Origin: Amycolatopsis nivea
Lineage (GTDB): Bacteria; Actinomycetota; Actinomycetes; Mycobacteriales; Pseudonocardiaceae
Assembly (NCBI RefSeq): GCF_004522235.1
Contig: NZ_SDLT01000041.1
Coordinates: 28,054-92,053, forward strand
Direction: 5' to 3'
DNA length: 64,000 bases
Position 1 is the first letter of the stretch; each line of letters opens with the position of its first letter. The notes under the pieces were generated by a model, which made no database searches, was not told the origin of the DNA, and saw only the letters and a list, made by a program, of their open reading frames with translations. Shown here one piece after another: positions 7,899 to 16,573 of this stretch. Position numbers and translations under genes: made by a program.

Positions 7899-9823
7899 CC
7901 ACCACCCTCACCATGGACGTCCGCCCTGCCTCCTCCGGAGCGGGCCCGCACTGGCTGCGGCGCGCGCTGCGCCACCAGCCGCTGGGCGTGGCAGCGGTCG
8001 GCTACCTGATCCTGCTCGTGCTGGCCGGGCTGCTCGCCCCCGCGCTCGCGCCGTACGACCCGCAGGCGCAGGACCTCACCACTGTCCTCAGCGGACCGTC
8101 CGCCGCGCATTGGCTGGGCTCCGACAGCCTCGGCCGGGACGTGCTCAGCCGACTGCTGTACGGGATCGATCCTTCGCTGGTGAACACGGTCACCGCGCTG
8201 GTGGTGTTCCTGGCGCTCGGCGTCCCCTTCGGCATCCTCGCCGGTTACCGGGGCGGATGGATCGACGCGACGATCAGCCGGATCGCCGAACTGGCCCTCG
8301 GCATCCCCGCGATCATCATCGTGCTGGTCGTGCTCGCCGTGTTCTCCTCCAGCCCCACCGCTGCGATGGTGGCCCTCGGAGTGCTCGGCGCGCCCGGCCT
8401 GACTCGCGTCACCCGCGGCGTGACTCTCGTGGTCCGTGAGGAGCTTTTCGTCACCGCCGCCCGCGTGGCCGGCGTGCGGCCGTGGCGGATCATGAGCGGC
8501 CACGTGCTGCGCCGCACGCTCGGACCAGTGCTGGTGCAGGCGTCGGTGTTCGCCGGCATCAGCCTCGCCTTCCAGGCCGCACTGGCTTTTCTCGGCGTGA
8601 CGTCCGGGGGCGACCGCCCGAGCTGGGGCGCGATGATCGGCGACGCCTCGACCGTGATCACCACGAACCCCTGGCTGCTCGTCCCCCCTGGTCTGGCGAT
8701 CGCGTTCACCGTTCTGGCGTTCGGCGTGCTCGGGGACTCCATTCGCGACCTGACATCCGGAGAACCCGCGACCGTCACCAGGCGGACCGCCAAGCAAGCC
8801 CGTGATCCGAAGCCGAAGTTGTCTATTGTGGACGCGACGAGCGATGCCCTGCTGAACGTCCGGGGTCTCAACGTCTCCGCTGGGGCAGGCACCGCGCTGG
8901 TCAGCGATGCGACCTTCCAGGTTCGGGCCGGCGAGACGGTCGCGCTCGTCGGCGAGTCCGGATGCGGCAAGACGATGACCGCGCTGGCCGTGCTCGGCCT
9001 GCTCCCCGCCGCGGTGCGGGCGGACGGCGGGGAAGTGATCTTCGACAGCACCGACCTCGTGGCCGGCGGGCCGAAGGCGTACCGCGCGGTGCGCGGATCC
9101 GGCATCGCCTACATCGCCCAGGACGCGCTGGGCAGCCTCGACCCCACGCACACGATCGGCAGCCACCTCAAGGAAGTCATCGGCTGCCACGACCGGCTCT
9201 CCGCGCGGGACACCCGCGCCCGGGCCGTCGAGCTGCTCAACCAGGTCAACCTCACCGACACCGACCGCGTGCTCGCCTCCTACCCGCACGAGATCTCCGG
9301 CGGCATGGCGCAGCGGGTCAACATCGCGCTGGCGCTCGCCGGACGGCCCAGGCTGGTGATCGCCGACGAGCCGACCACCGCGCTGGACGTGACCGTGCAG
9401 GCGGAGATCCTGCGCCTGCTGCGCGAACTCCAGGAAGACACCGGCATGGCGATCCTGCTGATCACCCACGACTGGGGCGTGGTGGCCGACATCGCCGACC
9501 GCGCCGTCGTCATGTACGCCGGCGAGGTCGTCGAACAGTCCGATGTGGACACGCTGTTCCGAGCACCCCGGTTCCCTTACAGCGCGGCGCTTTTGGCGGC
9601 CGACCCGAACAGCGCGCCGGAGGGCGCGCGCCTGCCCACGCTGCCCGGTCGGGTCCCGCCGCCGGGCTCGTGGCCGTCCGGCTGCCGGTTCGCGGCACGG
9701 TGCGCCCACGTCCGCGACGTGTGCACCGCCGGAGAAGTTCCCCTGATCCCCGTCGGCGCTCACGCGGCCACCCGATGCGTCCGGGTCGACGACCTCGTCC
9801 AGGAAGGAGCGTTGCCCCAGTGA
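7895..9823 (+). CDS. Fused ABC permease (DppC-like) and ATPase (DppD-like)
   Basis: The 642-residue protein joins two functions. Residues about 1-290 are a DppC/OppC permease with six hydrophobic helices, the segment HWLGSDSLGRDVLSRLLYG and an EAA loop (VTAARVAGVRPWRIMSGHVL). After a linker, residues about 320-642 are an OppD-type ATPase: Walker A GESGCGKT (353-360), signature SGGMAQR (about 468), Walker B LVIADEPTT (about 490), and the C-terminal oligopeptide-transporter tail with its cysteine cluster (CRFAARCAHVRDVC). Such fusions are known in actinobacteria, so the fusion itself is not a defect. The start overlaps the DppB stop. Confidence 0.9.
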   Translation: MTTTLTMDVRPASSGAGPHWLRRALRHQPLGVAAVGYLILLVLAGLLAPALAPYDPQAQDLTTVLSGPSAAHWLGSDSLGRDVLSRLLYGIDPSLVNTVTALVVFLALGVPFGILAGYRGGWIDATISRIAELALGIPAIIIVLVVLAVFSSSPTAAMVALGVLGAPGLTRVTRGVTLVVREELFVTAARVAGVRPWRIMSGHVLRRTLGPVLVQASVFAGISLAFQAALAFLGVTSGGDRPSWGAMIGDASTVITTNPWLLVPPGLAIAFTVLAFGVLGDSIRDLTSGEPATVTRRTAKQARDPKPKLSIVDATSDALLNVRGLNVSAGAGTALVSDATFQVRAGETVALVGESGCGKTMTALAVLGLLPAAVRADGGEVIFDSTDLVAGGPKAYRAVRGSGIAYIAQDALGSLDPTHTIGSHLKEVIGCHDRLSARDTRARAVELLNQVNLTDTDRVLASYPHEISGGMAQRVNIALALAGRPRLVIADEPTTALDVTVQAEILRLLRELQEDTGMAILLITHDWGVVADIADRAVVMYAGEVVEQSDVDTLFRAPRFPYSAALLAADPNSAPEGARLPTLPGRVPPPGSWPSGCRFAARCAHVRDVCTAGEVPLIPVGAHAATRCVRVDDLVQEGALPQ

Positions 9824-11274
9824 CCGAGATTCCTGTCCTGGATGTCCGCAACGTCCATGTGGAATTCCGGCGGCGCCGCCGGGCCCCGGTGTTCCGGGCG
9901 CTCGACGACGTCAGCCTGGTCATCCCGCGCGGCAAGACCGTCGGGCTTGTCGGCGAGTCCGGCTCCGGAAAGTCCACTTTGGCCAAGGCCGTGCTCGGCC
10001 TGGTGCCGGTCCAGTCGGGGAGCGTGCACCTGCTCGGCCGGGAAATCACCCATATCGGGACCGCGGAGCGACGCAAGCTCGGACGGGTCCTGCAGGCAGT
10101 GTTCCAGGACCCGAACAGCTCGCTGAACCCGTCCTACACCGTCGCGCGGAGCCTCGCCGAACCCTTGCGCGCCCAGGGAACCCGCTCTCGCGCCGAACTC
10201 GCCAAGCGCTCCGCCGCCATGCTCGAGGACGTCGGCCTCGACCCCGCCGCGGCGGCCCGGTATCCCCGCGACTTCTCCGGCGGGCAACGGCAGCGCGGAC
10301 GCTGGACTCCGGACACCCGCAGCGTCGTCTTCTCCGTCAGCAAGGGCGTCACCACCGTCTGCGTGCTGATGGCCGTCGAGCGGGGCCTGATCGAACTCGA
10401 CGCCGCCGTGGCCAAGTACTGGCCCGAGTTCGCCGACAACGGCAAGGAAACCACGACCGTCCGGCAACTGCTGGCCCACCAAGCGGGTCTCGTCGCCCCC
10501 GAGGCGGACTTGACCGCCGACGACCTGCGTGCCTGGCACCCCGTCGTCGACCGGCTTGCCCGCCAGGCCCCTGCTTGGATACCCGGCACCACCTTCGCGT
10601 ATCACGCGATCACCTTTGGCTGGCTCGCCGGCGAGGTGCTCCGCCGCGCCAGCGGACAGCGGCCGAGCGAATGGCTGCGCGACCACGTGGCCGGGCCCCT
10701 GAACCTGGCGATGACCTACGGCGCCGATCTGGCGGACCCGGACTTCTGCCCGATGCTTGAACCCCTGCCGAACACCGAGCCCGCCGAGGCTATCGACGAA
10801 CTGCTCGCACAGCCGATGGCCGTCCGCGCGATGAGCCTCGGCGGGCTGTTCGACCCGGCCAACATGACCGAGTCGGCCAACGGACCGGACTACCTCACGC
10901 CCGAGATCCCCGGAGCCAACCTCGTTGCCAACGCCCGCAGCCTCGCCCGGCTGTACGCCGCGACCGTCGGCGAGGTCGACGGCATCCGCCTGCTGGCACC
11001 CGACACCGTGAGCGATGCCGCCGCCGTGCGCTCGAAGGGAAAACCCTTCATCGGCCCCGCCGAGGGCAACCGCTGGGGCACGGGCTTCATGCTTGCCTCG
11101 ACCCGCCGGGGCATGGCCGGTCCGGGCAGTTTCGGCCACGACGGCCTCGGCGGCCAGCTCGCCTTCGCCCACCCCGAAACCCGGATTGCCTTCGCCTACC
11201 AGACCGCCCGGCCCGGCGGCGTACCCGATGACCGCGCCGAAGCCCTGTGCCGCGCCCTGCGCACTTGCCTCTGA
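9820..11274 (+). CDS. Chimera: truncated OppF-type ATPase fused to truncated serine beta-lactamase/esterase
   Basis: The start GTG 9820 overlaps the previous stop and follows RBS AGGAAGGAG. Residues 1-159 are the first part of an OppF/DppF ATPase, with Walker A GESGSGKST (from residue 45), Q-loop VFQDPNSSLNP and signature FSGGQRQR (152-159). At about residue 160 (base 10297) the sequence switches without a stop to the body of a class C-like beta-lactamase/EstB-type hydrolase, beginning WTPDTRSVVFSVSK. It has the S-x-x-K motif at 172-175, YHAITFG as the tyrosine motif and FGHDGLGG as the third motif. Missing are the ATPase Walker B and H-loop half and the first 70 or so residues of the hydrolase. 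A large in-frame deletion joining two neighbouring genes explains this best. The ATPase half should not hydrolyse ATP; the hydrolase half keeps its catalytic motifs. Confidence 0.8.
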   Translation: MTEIPVLDVRNVHVEFRRRRRAPVFRALDDVSLVIPRGKTVGLVGESGSGKSTLAKAVLGLVPVQSGSVHLLGREITHIGTAERRKLGRVLQAVFQDPNSSLNPSYTVARSLAEPLRAQGTRSRAELAKRSAAMLEDVGLDPAAAARYPRDFSGGQRQRGRWTPDTRSVVFSVSKGVTTVCVLMAVERGLIELDAAVAKYWPEFADNGKETTTVRQLLAHQAGLVAPEADLTADDLRAWHPVVDRLARQAPAWIPGTTFAYHAITFGWLAGEVLRRASGQRPSEWLRDHVAGPLNLAMTYGADLADPDFCPMLEPLPNTEPAEAIDELLAQPMAVRAMSLGGLFDPANMTESANGPDYLTPEIPGANLVANARSLARLYAATVGEVDGIRLLAPDTVSDAAAVRSKGKPFIGPAEGNRWGTGFMLASTRRGMAGPGSFGHDGLGGQLAFAHPETRIAFAYQTARPGGVPDDRAEALCRALRTCL

Positions 11275-11327
11275 TTCGACAGGTCGACAGCTCGGATACC
11301 CCATCGCCACGAGACAGGAGTAACGCA

Positions 11328-12707
11328 ATGGCGCGTTCCCGTCCCCACTTTTGGATGTCGACGCGAAACTTTCTGCTGGCCGCCTGCTTGATCTTCGGGG
11401 TGGTCGCCACCGCATCGCCGGCGTCGGCCACCGGCGCTCTGCCGCCCGTGCAGGGAACGGCGGCGACCGCCGGGGCGACAATCGTCGGGGAGCAGTGGCT
11501 CACCCAGCGCACCCTGCAGCTGACGGTCGCGACCGATGCGTTCACCGCGCCGGTGCCGGTGGAGGTGAAGTTCCCGACCGGCTACGACGCGAGCGCGACG
11601 CGACACTGGCCGGTCACCTACTACCTGGCCGGCACCACGCACGACCAGACCACCTTCCGCACCGCCTACTACGGCGAGGGCTTGACCGCCTCGTATCCGT
11701 CCATTGTGGTCTCCCCGCGCGGAGACAGCGGATACTGGAGCGACTGGTTCAACAACAGCACCGGCGGACCTCCCGAATACGAGACCTTCGTGACCCAGCA
11801 GCTGGTGCCGCTGATCGACGCGAACTTCCGCACCATTCCCGACCGCGCGCATCGAATGGTGATGGGCGAGTCGATGGGCGGCTACGGAACCGCCATGTTC
11901 GGCGCCCGCCACCCCGACGAGTTCGCCGCCGTCGCGAGCCTTTCCGGCGCCAGCGACAGCAACTGGCCCGCTGGGGCGACGGTGCTGTCGGCCAGCCCGA
12001 CGCTGCAGGGAGCTCCACCTGACTCGATCTACGGTCCGCTCTCGACCGAGGCGGTGCGCTGGCATGGCCACAACCCCACCGATCTGGCCGAGAACCTGGC
12101 CGGCGTCGATGTGCAAATCTTCACCGGCAACGGCGTGCTCGGCACCGCGGAAGGCGAAACGGCGACCGATGGCGGCGGGTGCAGCCTCGAGTCCGGCATC
12201 ATCCGGCCGGAAAGCGTCAGCCTGCACAACACGCTGCTCGCCCTCGGCATCCCACACGGCTGGCACGACCTGCCCTGGGGCTGCCACAGCCCCACCCTAT
12301 TCGAGTACGAGATCGCCCAAGCGATCCAGCGCTTCGACACCGTGCTCGCCGACCCGCCGGCACCGCCAGCCACATTCGACTACCGCTCCATCGAGCCAGC
12401 TTTCTCCGTATGGGGCTGGTCGGTCAACGCCGATCCGAACCGGGCGCTGGAGTTTCTGGACCTGCACGACGTGAGCGCGAGCGGCCTGACCGTCACCGGA
12501 AGCGGCACCACGAGCATCACCACCCCACCGTTGTTCAACGGCAAGGACACGGTGACCGTCACCATCGACGGAACCGCGGCCACTGTGCGACCGGACAAAG
12601 CCGGTCGCATCAGGTTCGCCGTCAACCTCGGACCTGCCGACCAGCAACAGCAGTACAACGCCGGCAACGTCACCGATTTCCGCACCTCCGTCGTGACGTT
12701 CAGCTGA
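11328..12707 (+). CDS. Secreted esterase of the antigen-85/esterase-D type
   Basis: The start is ATG 11328, with RBS GGAG seven bases upstream. A signal peptide is clear (LLAACLIFGVVATASPASA, ending near residue 35), so the 459-residue protein is exported. The alpha/beta hydrolase body has WPVTYYLAGTTH, the nucleophile elbow GESMGGYG (Ser about 182) and a late His (GWHDLPWGCH). This family includes mycolyltransferase-like and carbohydrate esterases. A C-terminal extension of about 110 residues (from FDYRSIEPAFSVWGW) is beta-rich and of unknown role. The substrate is unknown; a polymer or surface ester is likely because the next gene also encodes an exported enzyme. Confidence 0.75.
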   Translation: MARSRPHFWMSTRNFLLAACLIFGVVATASPASATGALPPVQGTAATAGATIVGEQWLTQRTLQLTVATDAFTAPVPVEVKFPTGYDASATRHWPVTYYLAGTTHDQTTFRTAYYGEGLTASYPSIVVSPRGDSGYWSDWFNNSTGGPPEYETFVTQQLVPLIDANFRTIPDRAHRMVMGESMGGYGTAMFGARHPDEFAAVASLSGASDSNWPAGATVLSASPTLQGAPPDSIYGPLSTEAVRWHGHNPTDLAENLAGVDVQIFTGNGVLGTAEGETATDGGGCSLESGIIRPESVSLHNTLLALGIPHGWHDLPWGCHSPTLFEYEIAQAIQRFDTVLADPPAPPATFDYRSIEPAFSVWGWSVNADPNRALEFLDLHDVSASGLTVTGSGTTSITTPPLFNGKDTVTVTIDGTAATVRPDKAGRIRFAVNLGPADQQQQYNAGNVTDFRTSVVTFS

Positions 12708-12749
12708 CGCCATCCGCCGCACGGCACTCATGGGAAGGCAGATCCGATC

Positions 12750-14126
12750 ATGAACTCCCTCCATCGAATGGCGTGGAAAGCGATGGCCGTCGGCCTGGCG
12801 TTGCTGCTGGCAGTGGTCGCCACCCCCGCGAGCGCGGCCGGGGATGCCAGTCCGACCGAGACCAACGTGACGAACGGCTTGGGCGCCGGCGAACCGGAGA
12901 CGGCGCTCGATGCCGTGCACCACACCATGGTGACCGCGTTCACCACGACGAACTCGGTCTGCGGAATCGCCCTGTCCGCCGACGGTGGCCAGTCCTGGCA
13001 GGTCAGCACGGCCTTTCCCGCTGATCCCGGGCCGACACTGGGAATTCCGTACCACAACTGCTCCGACCCCGTGGCGGCCTCGGGACCAGACGGCACCCTC
13101 TACGTCGGTGGCGGATGGTGGGACCAGCCTGCCGGCGCGATCGACTACTACAACATCTACGTGGCGCGCTCGACCGACGGCGGGCGCACGTGGAGCAAAG
13201 CAGTGTTCGCCACCGGCGACAGCGACGCGGCGGACATCCTCGCCCTGGGCCGTAACTCCGGGCATTCCGATCGAGCGTTCATGACCGTCGACAGCACCTC
13301 CGGCACGGTGTACGTCAGCGCTGTCGACTTCCCGCGCAATCAGCGGTGGGTCGTCGCCTCGCACGACCACGGCGCCAGCTTCGGCAAGCCTCACGCGATC
13401 GACTCGGCGGACTACCCGGAGGCGGGCGGCCAGCCGATGGGCGACTACATCCCGTCGGCCGCAGGCGACCGGCTCGGATTCACCTACGTAGCCGCAGCTG
13501 TCCCGGGCGTCAACAACTGCCCATGCAACATCTTCGAGACCAGCGGCGACGACGGTGCCACCTGGACGCGGCACTTCACACCGCTGGCCGCGAACTGGGT
13601 CGCAGCCGACCCGTCACGCCCGGATCACTTCGCCATCATGAGCGGTTCGGGAACGACCGCCGCCACGTCGACACCCGACTACGTGACGGTCAGCGTGACC
13701 CTCGACGGTGGCCAGACCTGGTCCACGCCAACCCTCATCGGACAGGCCCCGCCGAACCCGCGCAGCCAGCCCTGGATGAACTTCTCGGCCCGAGGTGTGC
13801 TCGGCGTGGGCTACAAGACGGTGTACGGGACGAGCGTCAACACCGCCCCCTACGACTTCTGGTCGGCTGTCTCCTGCGACGGTGGATTCACCTTCAGCGT
13901 TCCGGTGCGGATGAGCCACGACGTATCCTCCGCAGAAGACCTCGGCGGCGACGACTTCTCTTTTGTCGCCCTGGACGCGAAGAACCTTTACGCCGGATGG
14001 GGCGACATGCGCACAACTCCCGCCGATCCCACACCCGGGGATCGCTCGGTATACCTCGGCACTGTCCCGCTCAACGCCTACACCACAGCCGACGGCAGCC
14101 CACTGATCTGTTCCACGCAGCATTGA
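12750..14126 (+). CDS. Secreted sialidase/BNR-repeat protein
   Basis: The 458-residue protein has an N-terminal signal peptide (LALLLAVVATPASAAG). At least five Asp-box-like repeats of the sialidase propeller are visible: SADGGQSW, STDGGRTW, SGDDGATW, TLDGGQTW and SCDGGFTF. The fold is therefore a six-bladed propeller as in exo-alpha-sialidases and related proteins. The Arg triad and the Tyr/Glu pair of true sialidases could not be assigned with certainty, so it may act on another sugar or only bind. It follows the secreted esterase gene by 42 bases in the same direction. Confidence 0.75.
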   Translation: MNSLHRMAWKAMAVGLALLLAVVATPASAAGDASPTETNVTNGLGAGEPETALDAVHHTMVTAFTTTNSVCGIALSADGGQSWQVSTAFPADPGPTLGIPYHNCSDPVAASGPDGTLYVGGGWWDQPAGAIDYYNIYVARSTDGGRTWSKAVFATGDSDAADILALGRNSGHSDRAFMTVDSTSGTVYVSAVDFPRNQRWVVASHDHGASFGKPHAIDSADYPEAGGQPMGDYIPSAAGDRLGFTYVAAAVPGVNNCPCNIFETSGDDGATWTRHFTPLAANWVAADPSRPDHFAIMSGSGTTAATSTPDYVTVSVTLDGGQTWSTPTLIGQAPPNPRSQPWMNFSARGVLGVGYKTVYGTSVNTAPYDFWSAVSCDGGFTFSVPVRMSHDVSSAEDLGGDDFSFVALDAKNLYAGWGDMRTTPADPTPGDRSVYLGTVPLNAYTTADGSPLICSTQH

Positions 14127-14194
14127 ACTGGTGGCCTGTCGTCCGTCGAACACGCAGTGGCGGGTGCGCGCATCGCCGTGAGCTGGATCGGCCG

Positions 14195-14370
14195 GATGTC
14201 GGGGCGACCTCGGCTGAGGTCCGGGTCAACGCCGACAGCATCGACACCAAATGCTTCCTGCTCACGCTGCGAATGTCGTTCTCCGGCAAGCAATCCACTG
14301 TGACTCCACCTCGCAGCACCCGGAAGCGTCTTCGCAGGGCGTGTCACCGCGTTCACCGAGGAATGGAGCT
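14195..14370 (+). mobile_element. IS21-family transposase (IstA) remnant
   Basis: The first frame reads AEVRVNADSIDTKCFLLTLR and then MSFSGK, matching the catalytic-core region of IstA, where a DFGE-type segment is followed by LRLSFSGKAVHR. After FSGK the frame shifts to read QAIHC, and a third frame reads VFAGRVTAFTEEW, matching the IstA stretch around EGHVAAF. At least two frameshifts and loss of both ends show an old, dead copy. No terminal inverted repeats or istB partner are visible. It lies between the sialidase block and the nicotine block, marking a past insertion boundary. Confidence 0.55.
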
Positions 14371-14432
14371 TCTCTCCCGAAGGCGTCAGTCCTCATTCTG
14401 GAGGTCCGTCAAACGCTCTGGCCTAGCCGATA

Positions 14433-15821
14433 TCAATGCCCCAGGGCTCGCCAGAGGCCTGATGCGAGCCGGGACGGCTGACCGGAGCGGCGCTCCAGGC
14501 GATCGGCGGTGCCGAACGCCACTGTGCCGGCATTGACGCCGAGCCACCGCAACGGCTCTGGTTCCCATTTCGGCGACTGGTGCCCGACCCACGGCAAAGA
14601 ACGGATCTCGCTGTCGAGATCGAGAATCTCCGCCGCCAGTGTGCGCCCGGCAAGGTTCGCTGTGGCAACACCGTCGCCCACGTATCCACCCGCTTGAGCG
14701 AACCCGGCCCGGCGATCGTAAGAGACAGACGGCAGCCAGTCCCGCGCGATGCCCAGGTTCCCGCCCCACGCATGCGTGAATTCGATTCCCCTGAGCGGCG
14801 GGAAGAGTTCGCCGAGGATGCTGCGGAGCATGGCGTGAACACTAGGGTCGTTGTCGAAGCGAGGAGCAACTCTGGAAGCGAAGTGGTAGGGAGCACCGCG
14901 CCCGCCGAAGGCGATCCGGCCGTCGGCGGTTCGTTGCCCGTAGATTCGCAGATGGCGCTTGTCGCTGAACGTGGGGCGATCCTGCAGGCCGATCTCCTCC
15001 CACACCGCTGCAGGCAGCGGAGCGGTCGCGACCATCAGCGAGTACATCGGCAAAATGTCCCGTCGTGCGCCGGCGAGCCGCGCCGTGTACCCCTCGGTCG
15101 CCCGCACCACGACTTCAGCGGTCACGCGTGCCCGTTCGGTCTCGAGTCGGCGGGATTCAACCCCAACGACGCGAGTGCCCTCATAAATCTGCACGCCGGC
15201 GGCGCGCGCGGCGTCCGCCAGACCGCGGACCAGCTTCGCCGGCTGCAACGCCGCGCAGTGCGGTGTGAAGGTCGCACCGCGGGCGTCGGCCATGCGTATC
15301 TGATCGACGAGTTCGCGCGGCTCGATCAGCCGCATGTGATCGGCGCCGAACCCCCACTCGCGCCAACCGGCCACCTCGTTGCGCGCTCTCGTCCACTGCG
15401 CCGCGTTTCGCGCGACGGAAAGGTACCCGCCAGCTCGGAAATCGCAGTCGATGCTTTCAGCCTCGACGACGTCACGGATCTCCCAGACGGTGTCGTTCAT
15501 CGCCCGTTGCATTCGGACGGCCGCGGTCCTGGAACTGATGCTCGCCACCTTCCGCATGGTGGCCGGGAAGATCGCCGAGCACCATCCGCCGTTGCGGCCC
15601 GAAGCTCCGAACCCGACGAACTCGCTCTCCAGCACTGCGACCCGCAGCGACGGATCGGCCTTGGCGAGGTAATAGGCCGTCCACAAGCCCGTGTACCCGC
15701 CGCCGACGATCGCCACGTCGACGTCGAGATCGTGATCGAGAGTCTCTTTGGCACTCCCATCGCCACCTGCGTCGTCGTGCCAAAAGCTAAGACCGGCACC
15801 GGCACGACCGTTGTCGTCCAC
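14433..15821 (-). CDS. FAD-dependent amine oxidase of the DAO family (PuuB-like)
   Basis: The 462-residue protein starts at GTG 15821 (RBS AGGAG, 5 bases). The dinucleotide fold is VAIVGGGYTGLWTAYYLAK at about residues 34-53, followed by FVGFGASGRNGGW. The C-terminal half has the DAO pattern with FAQAGGYVGDGVATANLAGR. The closest named relatives by pattern are gamma-glutamylputrescine/amine oxidases, which oxidise secondary or primary amines to imines with O2. It is last in the minus-strand operon that degrades dihydroxypyridine. A role in oxidising 4-methylaminobutyrate or another amine from nicotine is plausible but unproven. A paralogue lies at 45087. Confidence 0.7.
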   Translation of the reverse strand: MDDNGRAGAGLSFWHDDAGGDGSAKETLDHDLDVDVAIVGGGYTGLWTAYYLAKADPSLRVAVLESEFVGFGASGRNGGWCSAIFPATMRKVASISSRTAAVRMQRAMNDTVWEIRDVVEAESIDCDFRAGGYLSVARNAAQWTRARNEVAGWREWGFGADHMRLIEPRELVDQIRMADARGATFTPHCAALQPAKLVRGLADAARAAGVQIYEGTRVVGVESRRLETERARVTAEVVVRATEGYTARLAGARRDILPMYSLMVATAPLPAAVWEEIGLQDRPTFSDKRHLRIYGQRTADGRIAFGGRGAPYHFASRVAPRFDNDPSVHAMLRSILGELFPPLRGIEFTHAWGGNLGIARDWLPSVSYDRRAGFAQAGGYVGDGVATANLAGRTLAAEILDLDSEIRSLPWVGHQSPKWEPEPLRWLGVNAGTVAFGTADRLERRSGQPSRLASGLWRALGH

Positions 15822-15906
15822 GATGGCTCCTTGGTTTTCGCGTAGTCTTCGGGTTCATCAAGCTGGTTAGATGCCTAAGTCGCGAAGAGTTGTTCCCGCT
15901 CCGCAG

Positions 15907-16530
15907 CTACAGCGAGGGAGGGATGTTCTTCAGCCGCGCTGCTACAGAAATGGCACGGCTTACGAGATGGTCAAGTGCATCGGTCTCGGTGGAACCCAGC
16001 GGGTTGTCGTTGTCTGGCCCCGTCACGTGGCCGACTCCATAGGGGTTGCCGTCGGCGAACTTGACCGAATCGGTATAGCCGGGCGAGACAACAACGCCAC
16101 CGAAGTGATGGATGCTGTTGTACAGGGCCAGCAGCGTCGATTCCTGCCCGCCGTGGGGCGTCTGGGTCGCGACGAAGCCGGCGTAAACCTTGTCCGCCAG
16201 TTCTCCGGCTGCCCATTGGGGACCGAGCGTGTCCAAGAACTGCTTGAACTGCCCAGCGACGTTGCCGAACCGAGTCGGTGTACCGAACAGTACGACATCT
16301 GCCCAGGTGATATCGGCCGCGGTCGCCGCGTGGTGCCCTCCCGGCGTTCGGTCCTCTTGCGGCCGGAAAGACTCGTTGCTTTCCAGCCAGCCACCTGACG
16401 CCGCTTCCGTCACCGGACGCAACCGCGCCTCCGCACCCTGGTCCTCAGCCGCCTTGTACAGGTGCTCGGCCATCGACCTGACAGTGCCGGTCCTCGAGTA
16501 GTAGATGATGCTCAGCTTAACAGCAGACAT
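15907..16530 (-). CDS. WrbA-like NAD(P)H:quinone oxidoreductase
   Basis: The start is ATG 16530 (MSAVKLSIIYYSRTGT) with RBS AAAGGA six bases upstream, giving 207 residues. The flavodoxin phosphate loop is YYSRTGTVRSMAEHLY at residues 10-25. The WrbA segments PTRFGNVAGQFKQFLD and GFVATQTPHGGQESTLLALY are present. The protein should bind FMN and reduce quinones by two electrons in the cytoplasm. Inside a nicotine operon its likely job is to keep trihydroxypyridine-derived quinones such as nicotine blue reduced, in the role that a different enzyme (NboR) plays in pAO1. That role is inference; the family call is firm. Confidence 0.85.
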   Translation of the reverse strand: MSAVKLSIIYYSRTGTVRSMAEHLYKAAEDQGAEARLRPVTEAASGGWLESNESFRPQEDRTPGGHHAATAADITWADVVLFGTPTRFGNVAGQFKQFLDTLGPQWAAGELADKVYAGFVATQTPHGGQESTLLALYNSIHHFGGVVVSPGYTDSVKFADGNPYGVGHVTGPDNDNPLGSTETDALDHLVSRAISVAARLKNIPPSL

Positions 16531-16573
16531 TGAGGTCCTTTCTAGGTAACGCCGGACGAAGCACGGCCGGTTG

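Noticed and set aside
7868..9763. 631-residue minus-strand frame opposite the permease-ATPase fusion
   Set aside because: His/Gln/Arg-rich shadow of a clear gene; no ribosome site or motifs.
9760..11481. 573-residue minus-strand frame opposite the chimera
   Set aside because: Antisense to both recognisable halves of the chimera; no motifs of its own.
15998..16014. GTCGTTGTC motif copy inside wrbA
   Set aside because: It encodes Asp-Asn-Asp-Asn in the protein and is far from any promoter; taken as a chance match that lowers trust in the motif.
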